In this document: positions 10,386 through 19,907 of the stretch, in pieces
How the letters are laid out: each line of letters begins with the position of its first letter
Position numbering within the stretch: position 1 is the first letter of the stretch
NCBI GenBank assembly: GCA_900491605.1
Contig: UESW01000056.1
Coordinates: 62,001 to 126,000, forward strand
Direction: 5' to 3'
DNA from: Calamus simplicifolius
Lineage: Eukaryota; Streptophyta; Magnoliopsida; Arecales; Arecaceae
DNA length: 64,000 bases
Position numbers and translations under genes: made by a program
The notes under the pieces: model-generated
What the model saw: the letters and a program-made list of their open reading frames with translations, nothing else
The model's database searches: none
Told to the model about the DNA's origin: nothing

Positions 10386-12707
10386 ATGAGCTCCCAGTCC
10401 TGGACTTTGGAGAACGATTCAGAGGATCGTTCTCCTTCTGGGAGGCTTCATGCCTCTCCTTCCTCTCCCCCTTCTCCTTCACCTCCTCTTGAGTGGTCCT
10501 CTGATTCGGAGGACCGCATCCCCCTAGCCCGGCGATGGGTCACCGGGGAGGCTCCCGCAGGGAGGCATCCGGTGGCGGCTGGCGTGGCCCCATCGAGGAG
10601 ACGCCGGGCGGAAGTCGGCACCTCCTCACGGGTGGAGGCAGAATCCCCGAAAGGGGTCGCCTCCATGGTGACAGGCCAGGATTTGGCGAACATCCGAGCC
10701 CATTACCAAATCCCTCGAGATGTCGGGCTCTATCTCCCGACTTCCGACGATAGAGTGATCTCCTCTCGACCGGGCTGAGTGGCCATTTACGAGATTTCTC
10801 TGAGGGTGGGCCTCCGCATACCCCTTCCTCCTTTTTTTGTGAACCTCCTTGACTATTACTCCCTGACCCCTTCTCAGCTGGTCTCAAACTCCCTCCGAGT
10901 TGTTAGTGCCTTCATCATCCTCTGCCATCATCTCCACATTACCCCTAGAGTCTCTCTTTTTCACTCTTTTTACATCCTCCGGGCTCAGAAGGGTTGGTGG
11001 CTATTTCAGCCCCGACCCGACCGGGTCCTCAAGCTTCTTCTTCCTTCCTCCATCAAGGGGTGAAAATCCTGGTTCTTTTTTGCCGACCTTGATCAAGTTA
11101 GGCCCCGGTGGGGGGACCTCGACCTCCGAGGTAATACGAATTCCACTGTCCACCCCGGTGAGAAGGAAGCGTTGGGGCAGCTGTTGGCTACCGACATCCC
11201 TCGATATAACCTGCTTCTAACAGAGGAAAACCTCCAGTCGGCGGGTCTCATTTCCCACCGTGGTAAGTCTCCCTTATACTTAGTCAAAGTCTTCCTGTTT
11301 TGTTATTTTTTTTTTACTAAATCCAACTGATGTTACACAGCTATAAAAATCCTGACCCGCAAACTCATGAAGTCTACGGCTAAAAGGAGGGCCCGGGAGG
11401 GGCCGAGTGAGGGGTAGCAAGCATCGGCCCCGAAATGCCTGACAGTGCGGGTGCCCAAGCCACCTGCACCGCAAAAGCCTCCGGCTGCCCCGGAGATTGA
11501 TTTGACGGCCGACACCCTGCCTAAAAGGGCAGTGGCCGAGGAGGTAGCGACAGCAGAGCCGACCGCAGAGGAGCCGGCGATGGTGGAGGAGCCACCGATA
11601 GCGGAGGAACCTCCCACCTCCCGCGGACCAGTTCCTGCCGAGGTAACAAGGAACTGGGGAGAGGGACCATCGGGGGCTGCAGGTCCGTCTCCGGAGCAGA
11701 CACCAGCAAGCAGCCCCCCGTGCACCGAATCCGAAACCGCAGGGGCTGCGGGAGGGAATGGAGCCAGGCAAAGGTTGCACCGGAACTCCATTCTAGACGA
11801 TGGATGCTGGGCAGAGCGGCTCATTTCGTCAATCTTCGTGCCCGAGGTTCAGGAAGAGCTCAGCCAGTTGAAGGCGGCCACTTTCTTCTAAGAGTCCTAC
11901 GTGGCTCTGGTCAAAGTAAGTAGACTCGCAGCTTCTCGCTTTTGGATTCCCCCTTTATTCTTCCTCTCCCTTTTTGACATGAGGTCCGCCTACAGATTGC
12001 GAACTCCTTGGCCGCTACGAGGGAGGTCATCCATGGGGAAAGACCCTCATGCGGGAGGCCCAGAAAGAGGCGGAGGAGGCTCGTGCTCAAACAGAAGCGG
12101 CCGAGAGGGCCTTGGAATCGGCCAGGACTGCCCGGGTCGATGAGATAAGAGCGATCGAGAGCCGGGCAGAACTTGAGGCCAACTGTCTGCGAGCGACTCT
12201 CAGCCAGCTAATGAAGATCGAGAGCGCTGTCGCGGCCAGAGACCTTCACATTTCAGAGTTGGCTGCGACCATCCAGATGACCGAGAATCAGACGGGCGAG
12301 GCCGAAGAAAAGGAAAGGAAGGCCGAGGAGAGGGCAAAAGAGGCCGAGGAAAGGGCAAAGGTGGCCGAGGAGAGGGCAAAGAAAGCTGAGGAGGAGACAG
12401 ATCGTGCCCTGGAGGCCGAGAGGATAGCGGTGGCATCTCTGGCCGCAGAGAGAGAGAGGCTCAAGCTGCTAAAGTGGAGGCAGCTATGGAGGCTAGGGCT
12501 GCCAGGGTTATTGAAGAGTTTCGGGCATCCGAGCGCTTCATCGATGAGCTGGCCGAAGCTTCAACGGAGGCGTATCTTCAAGGGTTCCAGCGTGGAAAGG
12601 AAAAGGTCGCCCGAGACCTGGACTTTCCACAAGCTCTTGAAGTCGAGCTGAAACGTCTTTCCGAGGTCGACTCATCTAACGACGAGCACGCGCCAGCCGA
12701 GCCATGA
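10386..12707 (+). pseudogene. Tat antisense ORF (putative gypsy-type transposon protein, PF04195-like), spliced and decayed
   Basis: This gene runs opposite to gag-pol, between pol and the 3' LTR. Three exons can be read: 10386-11262, 11341-11915 and 11996-12707, with GTAAGT donors and CAG acceptors that keep phase. Exon 1 has a Ser/Pro-rich start and then a conserved block (10779-11050) containing LRIPLPPFFVNLLDYY and KGWWLFQPR, typical of the plant domain named 'putative gypsy type transposon'. Exon 2 is Pro/Glu/Ala-rich. Exon 3 is a long coiled coil of Glu/Ala/Arg/Lys heptads (about 12060-12690). In-frame stops lie at 10776, 11061, 11415 and 11889, and frameshifts near 12040 and 12460, so it is inactive. 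The two exon-1 stops probably replace Trp codons. The function of this gene in Tat elements is not established. Confidence 0.75.
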
Positions 12708-13048
12708 GCTTCACATTGTACTTTTATTTTTGCAAGTCTTGCTTGGTCGGCATTTTGTAAGCACTTTTGAATTAATGAAATATATTCTTTTCTTCGACGA
12801 AATTTGTCTTCATCCTATTGTGTCCTTTCCTCAAGTCCTTTGGTTACCGACGTGGGACCCCTAGGGGCTTCGTCGGTGCTAAGGAATAACCTTTAATTCA
12901 TTCTCGAACAACCTCGACTTAGTCTCATAGGACCGAATCCTAGAGTCAGAGAATATGGACTCTCGGCGACCGATGGAGCACCGAACTCGGAAGGCTAGGA
13001 CTCAAACTTCCAGGGGCTGCTTGCGCGCAGGTTTGCCAATGATGCGCT
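12708..13048. other. 3' flank of the antisense gene
   Basis: Non-coding. TTTTTATTTTTGC and AATTAATGAAATATATTC just after the stop (about 12721-12790) could serve as a plant polyadenylation region. Nothing else is recognised. Confidence 0.45.
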
Positions 13049-14260
13049 GGGCTTCGTGCCTGGCTGGCCCAAGGCTTTTTGTGCCAACAGGGGGTCGGGC
13101 TTTAGTTGTTGAGAGCCGATGGTACATCGCTCTGCCAGTGGTACACTGGGCTTCGTGCCTGGCTGACCCAGGGCTTTCGTGTCGACCATGGGTCGGGCTT
13201 TAGTTGTTGAGAGCCGATGGTACATCGCTCTGCCAGTGGTACACTAGACTTCGTGCCTGGCTAACCCAGGGCTTTTTGTGCCAACCGGGGGTCGGGCTTT
13301 AGTTGTTGAGAGCCGATGGTACATCGCTCTGCCAGTGGTACACTGGGCTTCGTGCCTGGCTGACCTAGGGCTTTTTGTGCCGACCGGGGGTTGGGCTTTA
13401 ATTGTTGAGAGCCGATGGTACATCGCTCTGCCAGTGGTACACTGGGCTTCATGCCTGGCTTACCCAGGGCTTTCGTGCTGACCGTGGGTCGAGCTTTAGT
13501 TATCGAGAGCCGATGGTACATCGCTCTGCTAGTGGTACACTGGGCTTCGTGCTTGGTTGACCCAGGGCTTTCGTGCCGACTGTGGGTCGGGCTTTAGTTG
13601 TTGAGAGCCGATGGTACATCGCTCTGCCAGTGGTACACTGGGCTTCATGCCCGGCTAACCCAGGGCTTTCATGCCGACCGTGGGTTGGGCTTTAGTTGTT
13701 GAGAGCCGATGGTACATCGCTTTGCCAGTGGTACACTGGGCTTCCTGTCTGGCTGGCCCAGGGCTTTTGTGCCGACCGGGGGTCGGGCTTTAGTTGTTGA
13801 GAGCTGATGGTACATTGCTCTGCCAGTGGTACACTGGGCTTCGAGCCTAGCTGACTCAGGGCTTTCGTGCCGACCGTGGGTCGGGCTTTAGTTGTCGAGA
13901 GCCGATGGTATATCGCTTTGCCAGTGGTACACTGGGCTTCGTCCCTGGCTGACCCAGGACTTTCATGCCGACCGTGGGTCGGGCTTTAGTTGTTGAGAGC
14001 CGATGGTACATCGCTCTGCCAGTGGTACACTGGGCTTCATGCCTGACTGACCCAGGGCTTTCGTGCCAACCGTGGGTCGGGCTTTAGTTGTTGAGAGCCG
14101 ATGGTACATCACTCTACCAGTGGTACACTGGGCTTTGTGCCTGGCTGGCCCAGGGCTTTTTGTGCCGACAGGGGGTCGGGCTTTAGTTGTCGAGAGCCGA
14201 TGGTACATCGCTCTACCAATGGTACACTGGGCTTCATGCCTGGCTGACCCAGGGCTTGTT
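13049..14260. repeat. 98-bp tandem array in the Tat internal region, about 12 copies
   Basis: A unit of about 98-99 bp starting GTCGGGCTTTAGTTGTTGAG recurs head to tail. Measured spacings between GAGAGCCGAT landmarks at 13111, 13209 and 13308 are 98 and 99 bp. The unit is unrelated to the LTR array. It lies between pol and the antisense gene. The short frames on both strands are repeat artefacts. Confidence 0.93.
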
Positions 14261-14362
14261 GTGGAAAAACTGAGATGCTAGAACTCAAATTCATTGATGT
14301 GGAATGAAGGGTGAGAACCCAATAGAATACAAGTATGGTATTTAATGTAAGAAGGAAATGTA
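14261..14362. other. Spacer between tandem array and pol
   Basis: Short unique sequence between the 98-bp array and the C-terminal end of pol on the minus strand. No gene is seen. Confidence 0.5.
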
Positions 14363-14822
14363 CTATTGATAGTATCGACGGAGATTGTCAGCGTTCAACG
14401 TCTGGGGGAGTGGCCTCCCATCCAATTCTTCAACCTTATATGCACCGTGATGAAGTGCTTCGGTGATTCGGTAGGGCCCCTCCCAGTTCGGAGCCAGCTT
14501 GCCTCCTTCCGACGGCCTCAAGATTTCAGCTCGCCGAAGGACCAGGTCTTCCGGCAAGAAGGTCTTGGGGCGCACACGGGCGTTGTAATATTTAGCGGCT
14601 CGTTGCCGGTAGACCACCATCCGAAGTCGCTCAGTCTCGCACCTCCTCCACCAGGTTGAGGTTGGCTCGTAGCTGGTCCGGGTTATCTTCCGCATTGTAT
14701 GACTCCACCCGAAGGCTCGGGGAACCTATCTCCACCAGGATGACAGCTTCGGACCCGAAGACCAGGCTGAATGGGGTCTCTCCGGTGGGAGCTCGTGGTG
14801 TTATGTAGTAGGCCCATAGCAT
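14363..14822 (-). pseudogene. Tat pol: integrase C-terminal region
   Basis: Two overlapping frames (14631-14822 and 14363-14695) give the gypsy integrase C-terminus, including TPRAPTGETPFSLVFGSEAV and LAPNWEGPYRITEALHHGAY (the GPY/F-type module). A frameshift near 14640-14690 separates them. No chromodomain is visible, as expected for Tat rather than Chromovirus elements. Confidence 0.82.
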
Positions 14823-14978
14823 ATTGTGGAGTTCCTCTACCCACTGCCTCTTGCAATCATCCAGTCGGGTTCTCAGTCCTTGAAGAATGATGTGATTAGT
14901 TACCTCGGCCGCTCTGTTGGTTTGAGGATACCCGATGGAAGTGAATCTCTGATGTATGCCCAGTTCGGAGCAGAATTC

Positions 14979-15589
14979 CTAGAAGGGCGCGTTGTCAAAC
15001 TGCCGGCCATTGTCGATGACCAGAGTGTGTGGTAGTCCAAACCGGCATATGATAGACTTCCAAAAGAAGGATCTTACCTTACTCTCAGTGATCTTAGCAA
15101 GGGCTTCGGCCTCAATCCACTTGGTGAAGTAATCGATGGCCACTAGGAGCAACTTGCGCTGTCTGGAGGCTGGGGGGAATGGTCCCAAGATGTCCATACC
15201 CCACTGGGCAAGGGCCAAGGTGCCGCCAGGGGGGTCAGCTGAGATGACGGCTGTCGCTGAACATTGGCATGGCGTTGGTAGCTATCACACTTCTTAACAA
15301 GCTCGGCCGCGTCTTCCCTCATGGTCAGCTAGTAGTACCCCTGTCGTAAGGCCTTGTAAGCTAGGGCCCTGCCCCCTAGGTGACTCCCGCAGATGCCCTC
15401 ATGGATTTCCCGTAAGATGTAGTCTGCTTCGACTAGTCCGACGCATTTAAGGACTGGGTAAGAAAATGATCTTCGATAAAGCTTTCCATCCATCATCAGG
15501 AATTTCAAAGCCCGTCGTCTGAGTAGCCTGGCCTCGGCAGGGTCTTCTGGGAGAGTGTCGTCGGCCAAATACCGGACATAGGCATCCAT
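14979..15589 (-). pseudogene. Tat pol: integrase zinc finger and catalytic core
   Basis: The segment 15329-15589 carries the HH part of the zinc finger (REIHEGICGSHLGG). The segment 14979-15218 carries the core from WGMDILGPFPPA (first Asp) to VIDNGRQFD (second Asp). The two pieces are out of frame with each other, and the region around the third acidic residue is broken. The intact enzyme would insert the cDNA into chromosomes. Confidence 0.85.
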
Positions 15590-15696
15590 CCAGGAGGGCC
15601 CTTGTTCAACCGACAGTGCTTCATCTACGGCATTAATGCTCGGGGTCTACAAGTGCTCTACATACGTTCTTCCTAGGGTCCCATCGGCCGAGGTGG

Positions 15697-16188
15697 CTAA
15701 TCGGACAACGCATCGGCCCTGGCGTTCTCTGCTCGGGGAATGTAGCTAACACGGAAGTAAGAGAACCGAGAGGCTTGGGACTGCACTCTGCTCAGGTAGC
15801 AGGACATGGTCGAATCTCTGGCTTCGTATTCCCCAGTCACTTGCCCAGAAATAAGCTGGGAGTCGGTGAAGGCCCTCAGACGCCCCACACCGAGCTCCTC
15901 AGCTAGCCTCATTCCCGCCAACAGGGCTTCATACTCCACTTGGTTATTAGTGGCCAGGAACTGAAACCGAAGGGTGTACTCCACCACCTCTCCCTCGGGG
16001 CTCGCAAGGATGAGCCCGGCCCTGCTTCCTTGAGAATTTGCTGCTCCATCTACATGCAAGATCCAGTCTTCCTTCCCTGGTTCCTCGATCGGGGAGGATT
16101 CCACGAGCACCTCCAGACGCGATTCCTTCGAACATCCCTCGGTCCAAGAACACTCAACCAAGAAATCAGCTAACACTTGAGATTTCAT
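15697..16188 (-). pseudogene. Tat pol: second (archaeal-type) RNase H
   Basis: A 163-codon frame with the full RNase H signature: LHVDGAANSQGSRAGL (first Asp), VEYEALLAGMRLA (Glu), FTDSQLISGQV (second Asp) and RAENARADALSD (last Asp). This extra domain between the first RNase H and integrase is diagnostic of the Tat clade, and here it retains all its acidic residues. It is thought to remove the RNA template during reverse transcription. Confidence 0.88.
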
Positions 16189-16568
16189 GGCAGACCTTGG
16201 TCGAATAGATAGATTGAACTCGCTCAGCTTGATGGCCCACTTGGCTAACCGACCAGAGGTGTCCGGACGGGATAAGATGGTCCGAAGAGGTTGGTCCGCA
16301 ACACCACGATGGGATGAGCTTGGAAGTAGGGTCAGAAGCGCTGGGCAGAGACCACCAAGGCAAAAATGATCTTCTCGGTCCTGGAATATCTGGTCTCAGC
16401 ATCATGAAGTACCTTGCTGGTGTAGTAGACCGGTCTCTGTACTCCGTTGGTATCCATACGCACGAGGACAAAACTGACGGCCTCTGGGGAGGCTGCAAGG
16501 TATAGAAAGAGCTCTTCTCCGCCCCTTAGCTTGGACAACAGCGGGGGAGTGGATAGAAAATGCTTCAA
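16166..16568 (-). pseudogene. Tat pol: first RNase H domain
   Basis: Carries ELFLYLAASPEAVSFVLVR and VYYTSKVLHDAETRYS, the region that in active gypsy elements holds the first RNase H active-site residues, then continues in a shifted frame toward the second RNase H. The usual catalytic Asp of the first strand is not obvious, which fits the loss of activity known for this domain in Tat elements. Confidence 0.75.
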
Positions 16569-17471
16569 CTCTTTGAAGGCATCCTGACACTCCTTTGTCC
16601 ACTCGAAGCTGTTGACCTTGCGCGTGCCTTAAAGAAGGGCAGGCACCTTTCTGCCGACCTTGACATGAAATGACTCAAGGCTGCGACCCTCCCGGTTAGG
16701 CACTGCACCTCATTCTTATTAGCTGGGGGCCTCATGTCCAAGATAGCCCGAATCTTGTCAGGATTAGCTTCGATCCCCCATTGGGTCACCATAAAGCCTA
16801 GAAACTTGCCTGCTGCCACCCCAAAAGCACACTTGCAGGGGTTTAGCCTCATCTGTACCGGCACAGGTTGTTGAAAGTCTCTGCGAGGTCGGCGACGTGG
16901 TCAGCAGCACTGCGCTCTTGGTCAGCATATCGTCCATGTACACCTCCATGTTACGCCCGATCTGGTCCTCAAAGACCTTATTCATCAACCTCTGGTATGT
17001 GGCTCCGGCATTCTTCAACCCGAACGACATCACATTGTAGCAGTAAATCCCTTTTTCAGTAACAAAGGAGGTAGCTTCTTCTTCAGTCGGGTTCATCCTG
17101 ATTTGGTTGTACCTCGAAAATGCGTCCATGAAGCTAAGAGTTTCGTGCCCGGATGTGGCATCCACTAGCTGGTCGATCCGGGGTAGTGAAAAGTTATCCT
17201 TGGGGCACGCCTTATTGAGATCAATGAAGTCCACGCACATCCTCCAGCTCCCACTGGCCTTGCGAACCATCACGATATTCGTCAGCCAGTCAGGGTAGTG
17301 CACCTCACGAATATGACCGGCTGCCAACAACTTTCGCACCTCCTCATCCACGGCCTTCTGCCTATCAGGAGCGAAGCTCCTCTTCTTTTGCCGAATGGGT
17401 CGGCACTCCGGCTTAATGTTGAGCCAGTGAGTGATCACTTCCTTCGGAATGCTGGGCATATCGGACGCCAA
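16565..17471 (-). pseudogene. Tat pol: reverse transcriptase domain
   Basis: Fingers and palm are visible in 16764-17471: MVRKASGSWRMCVDF, then FMDAFSRYNQI with the first catalytic Asp, and VYMDDML with the catalytic pair. After the active site the frame shifts near 16895 and continues in 16565-16864 through the thumb and connection (KFLGFMVTQWGIEANPDK). RNA-dependent DNA synthesis requires both parts, so this copy is dead. Confidence 0.9.
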
Positions 17472-17554
17472 CTAGGTGAAGACATCAGCATTAGCCCGCA
17501 AGAAAGCGAGGAGCTAGTCACGGGCCTCCTCCGGGAGTAGGGCTTCGATCCGAA

Positions 17555-18117
17555 TCATCCTTGCTTGGTCCTCCCCAAGAGGAAAGCAAGCAGGTGCTCG
17601 GCCAGCTCTCCTCTCCTCTCTAGGTCCCGAGGGTCTAGCGCTTCCGGTGCGGGTGCAGGCACCACCCCCTGCGGACTGGGGGCCATGTTATAGCAAAGCG
17701 GAGGTGGGTTCTGCTCCCCCTGCATCTCTCCAACTCCCTTCCTGGTGGGAAACCTTACGAGGATTCGCTTAGTGGATATGACAGCGTCCAAAAGGTTAAG
17801 CCCAGGCCTCCCGAGGATTGCATTATAGGCGAGGGGCACTCGGACCATCAGGAAGTTCATGAAGACTGTGCTTTGGCGCGGGCCGTGCCAACCGTGATGG
17901 GAAGAGTGGCCTCCCCCTCAACTTTCACAGAGTCTCCAGTGAACCCCATCAAGGGTGTGGCAACGGGCCGAAGCAGGTTGGGCGACAGGTTCATGCGAAC
18001 AAAAGCATCATAACTCAAAACATCCACTGAGCTCCCACTATCAACCAGAATTCTTTTTACAGGGTGCTTAGCAATCGTTATGGACACGACGACGCTATCA
18101 TCATTTTTATTCACCAC
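17555..18117 (-). pseudogene. Tat pol: aspartic protease domain
   Basis: Contains the catalytic VDSGSSVDVL motif about 28 residues after the first Met of the fragment, followed by the flap region and the ILGRPGLNLL segment typical of gypsy proteases. The reading frame shifts at about 17858, dividing the domain into two pieces. It would process the polyprotein during particle maturation. Confidence 0.85.
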
Positions 18118-18155
18118 CCCCTCTAAGTCCTTTTTAGAAAAAGGAATTACAGGAT

Positions 18156-19826
18156 CTAACTCCCCTTCCCTCTCGGCCTTTTGGGCGGACCGCCTGCCCC
18201 CCAGGAAATCATCGCCACCATCTTCTCGGTTGGAGCATTATCGATCATCGACGACGGAGACACTGACGGACCAGGAGTATCCGGGTTGTTCCTTCGAATG
18301 AACTTTTCCAGATGGCCACACTGGATAAGATCCTCTATTGCCTTTTTCAGCTGGCGGCAGTCATCGGTGTCGTGTCCATGGTCCCGATGATAGTGGCAGT
18401 AAAGGTTCTTGTTGTGGGGGATTTTTGGGTTTATCGGAGGTGGGCGCTGAAAATAAGACTCTCTCTCGATCTCAAGCAAGATGTGCGATATAGGGGCGAG
18501 CAGAGGAGTGTAGGGCCTGTCTCTCTGTGCTGGGACTCGAGGACTGTTGTCTGGTCGGTGGGGAGGTTCGGGCTTCCTCGGTCGAACTTCAATAGGCTCA
18601 GGGCGGGTTGACTTCTTGAGGACACTCCCGCTCACCTCGCGCTGAGAGGAATCAGCCTCGTCGGCGCGGATATACTTCTGAGCCCGAGTCAAAAGTTCGG
18701 CGTAAGATCCGGGCGGCTTCTTGTCAAGGGAGTACGCGAAGCGAGATGGATGGAGCCCTCGCTTCAAGGCCAAGGTGGCCACTGAGTCTTCAAGATTGTA
18801 GAGCTCCAGGGCTGCCTCCTTGAACTGAGTGATGTAATCCCATAAGGACTCACCGTTCTTCTGCTGGACAACGAAGAGGCTGTCAGCCACCCTTAGAATC
18901 TTCCGGCAGGCGTCGAAATGGGCCAAGAAGGCTCTTTCCAGCTGACAGAAAGAATCAATACTCTGTGGCAGCAAGCGAGAGTACCAAGCCCAGGCGGCCT
19001 TCTTCAGGGTGGCAGGGAAGGCGATGCACATGAGCGAATCGGTGGCCCCCTGGACCTGCATGAGAACCTTGTAACTTTTCAGGTGGTCTAGGGGATCCGT
19101 GGTTCTGTCATACAGATCCAACTGGGGGAGGCGGAATCGGGTGGAGATGGGCTCTTCCATGATGCGGCGGGACAGCGGTGGCCGACTGTCATAGTCCGCC
19201 TCTGGCAGGTGAATGATTCGGCGGCTGAGTTCCTCCAACCGCTGGTTATACTCGTCGAGTCGACGCTCGGCTCGGCGGGCTATCCTGCCATCGAAGGACC
19301 CCTCCCCCGAGGATTCTGAGGACAGGGAAGGGTGATGGCGATGTCGGCGGGGGCGCTCCACCTCCTTCCCGTGCCGCTGCTTGGGAGAAATACTGGCATG
19401 GCGAGAAGGCGATCGGGGTCTCTTAGAGGCTCCTCGGTGGGGGGGTTTGGGCGAGGCATGACGGTGGCGAGCCTCCAAGACCGGTGATCTCCTTCGGGAG
19501 GAATGCTGGCTGGGTTGCACCACCTCCGGAACCGATGGATACAGCTCCGGCTGCCACGGGGCCACCTGCTGGTGCTGCAGGCCTTGAACCACTGCCGCCA
19601 AGGATTGAACTTGCATGGCTAGAGTGGCAAACCGGTCTTCTTGGAGTTGCTGGGGAGTAGGCGCAGGGACACCGATCGGTGGAGCGGATGGTCCAACCTC
19701 CTGGTGACGCGATGGTGCCAGGGCACCGGCCGGGGGAGCTGAGGGGGCAACCGTCAACAGATCGGCTTCTTGGTGCTGCCCCCCAATACAGCTGACAGAG
19801 ATCCCTTTCGCACGGGTTGTCACCAT
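18156..19826 (-). CDS. Tat Gag polyprotein, intact frame
   Basis: The frame has 556 codons and starts at an ATG about 80 bases inside the 5' LTR edge. The N-terminal third is Pro/Ala-rich, followed by an Arg/His/Ser-rich basic stretch (residues 110-170), a retrotransposon Gag capsid domain at about 230-370 (visible AWAWYSRLLPQSI and SLWDYITQFKEA), and near residue 490 a His/Cys-rich knuckle in YCHYHRDHGHDTDDC. Gag assembles the virus-like particle around the RNA. The frame ends KRPRGKGS at 18156, and the protease frame begins just downstream. A frameshift near the junction probably broke a continuous gag-pro frame. It is the only intact gene of this element. Confidence 0.88.
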   Translation of the reverse strand: MVTTRAKGISVSCIGGQHQEADLLTVAPSAPPAGALAPSRHQEVGPSAPPIGVPAPTPQQLQEDRFATLAMQVQSLAAVVQGLQHQQVAPWQPELYPSVPEVVQPSQHSSRRRSPVLEARHRHASPKPPHRGASKRPRSPSRHASISPKQRHGKEVERPRRHRHHPSLSSESSGEGSFDGRIARRAERRLDEYNQRLEELSRRIIHLPEADYDSRPPLSRRIMEEPISTRFRLPQLDLYDRTTDPLDHLKSYKVLMQVQGATDSLMCIAFPATLKKAAWAWYSRLLPQSIDSFCQLERAFLAHFDACRKILRVADSLFVVQQKNGESLWDYITQFKEAALELYNLEDSVATLALKRGLHPSRFAYSLDKKPPGSYAELLTRAQKYIRADEADSSQREVSGSVLKKSTRPEPIEVRPRKPEPPHRPDNSPRVPAQRDRPYTPLLAPISHILLEIERESYFQRPPPINPKIPHNKNLYCHYHRDHGHDTDDCRQLKKAIEDLIQCGHLEKFIRRNNPDTPGPSVSPSSMIDNAPTEKMVAMISWGAGGPPKRPRGKGS

Positions 19827-19886
19827 AGCTCAAGGGCTCGGAGAGAGAGAGGTTGCAGATTGCTGGTTCGATGTCTTTCTCTTCAC

Positions 19887-19906
19887 CCCCTACCTGGCGC
19901 GCCAAT
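19887..19906 (-). promoter_or_regulatory. Tat primer-binding site
   Basis: On the minus strand, ATTGGCGCGCCAGGTAGGGG follows the 5' LTR within one or two bases. Position and sequence resemble primer-binding sites of Tat/Grande-type elements. I cannot name the tRNA with certainty. Confidence 0.7.
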
Positions 19907-19907
19907 C

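Larger units (their letters stand above)
14363..18117 (-). pseudogene. Tat pol (protease-RT-RNase H-RNase H-integrase), decayed
   Basis: The minus-strand fragments, read in order, cover a whole Tat pol: aspartic protease, reverse transcriptase, RNase H, second RNase H and integrase. They are split by at least six stops or frameshifts, so no complete polyprotein can be made. Individual domains are listed separately. The domain order and the extra RNase H are the basis for the Tat assignment. Confidence 0.9.

Noticed and set aside
9950..10492. 180-codon plus-strand frame at the edge of the Tat internal region
   Set aside because: No recognisable domain, and it overlaps in a different frame the ATG and exon 1 that fit the known antisense-gene family.
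11280..11824. Minus-strand frames of about 165 codons opposite exon 2 of the antisense gene
   Set aside because: GC-rich shadow frames. The plus-strand frame keeps phase through splice sites and matches the family pattern.
7302..14260. CRISPR-like arrays
   Set aside because: The repeats are contiguous tandem units without unique spacers, inside a plant retrotransposon.
12955..14294. Frames in the 98-bp array
   Set aside because: Same reason: repetitive peptides on both strands of a tandem array.
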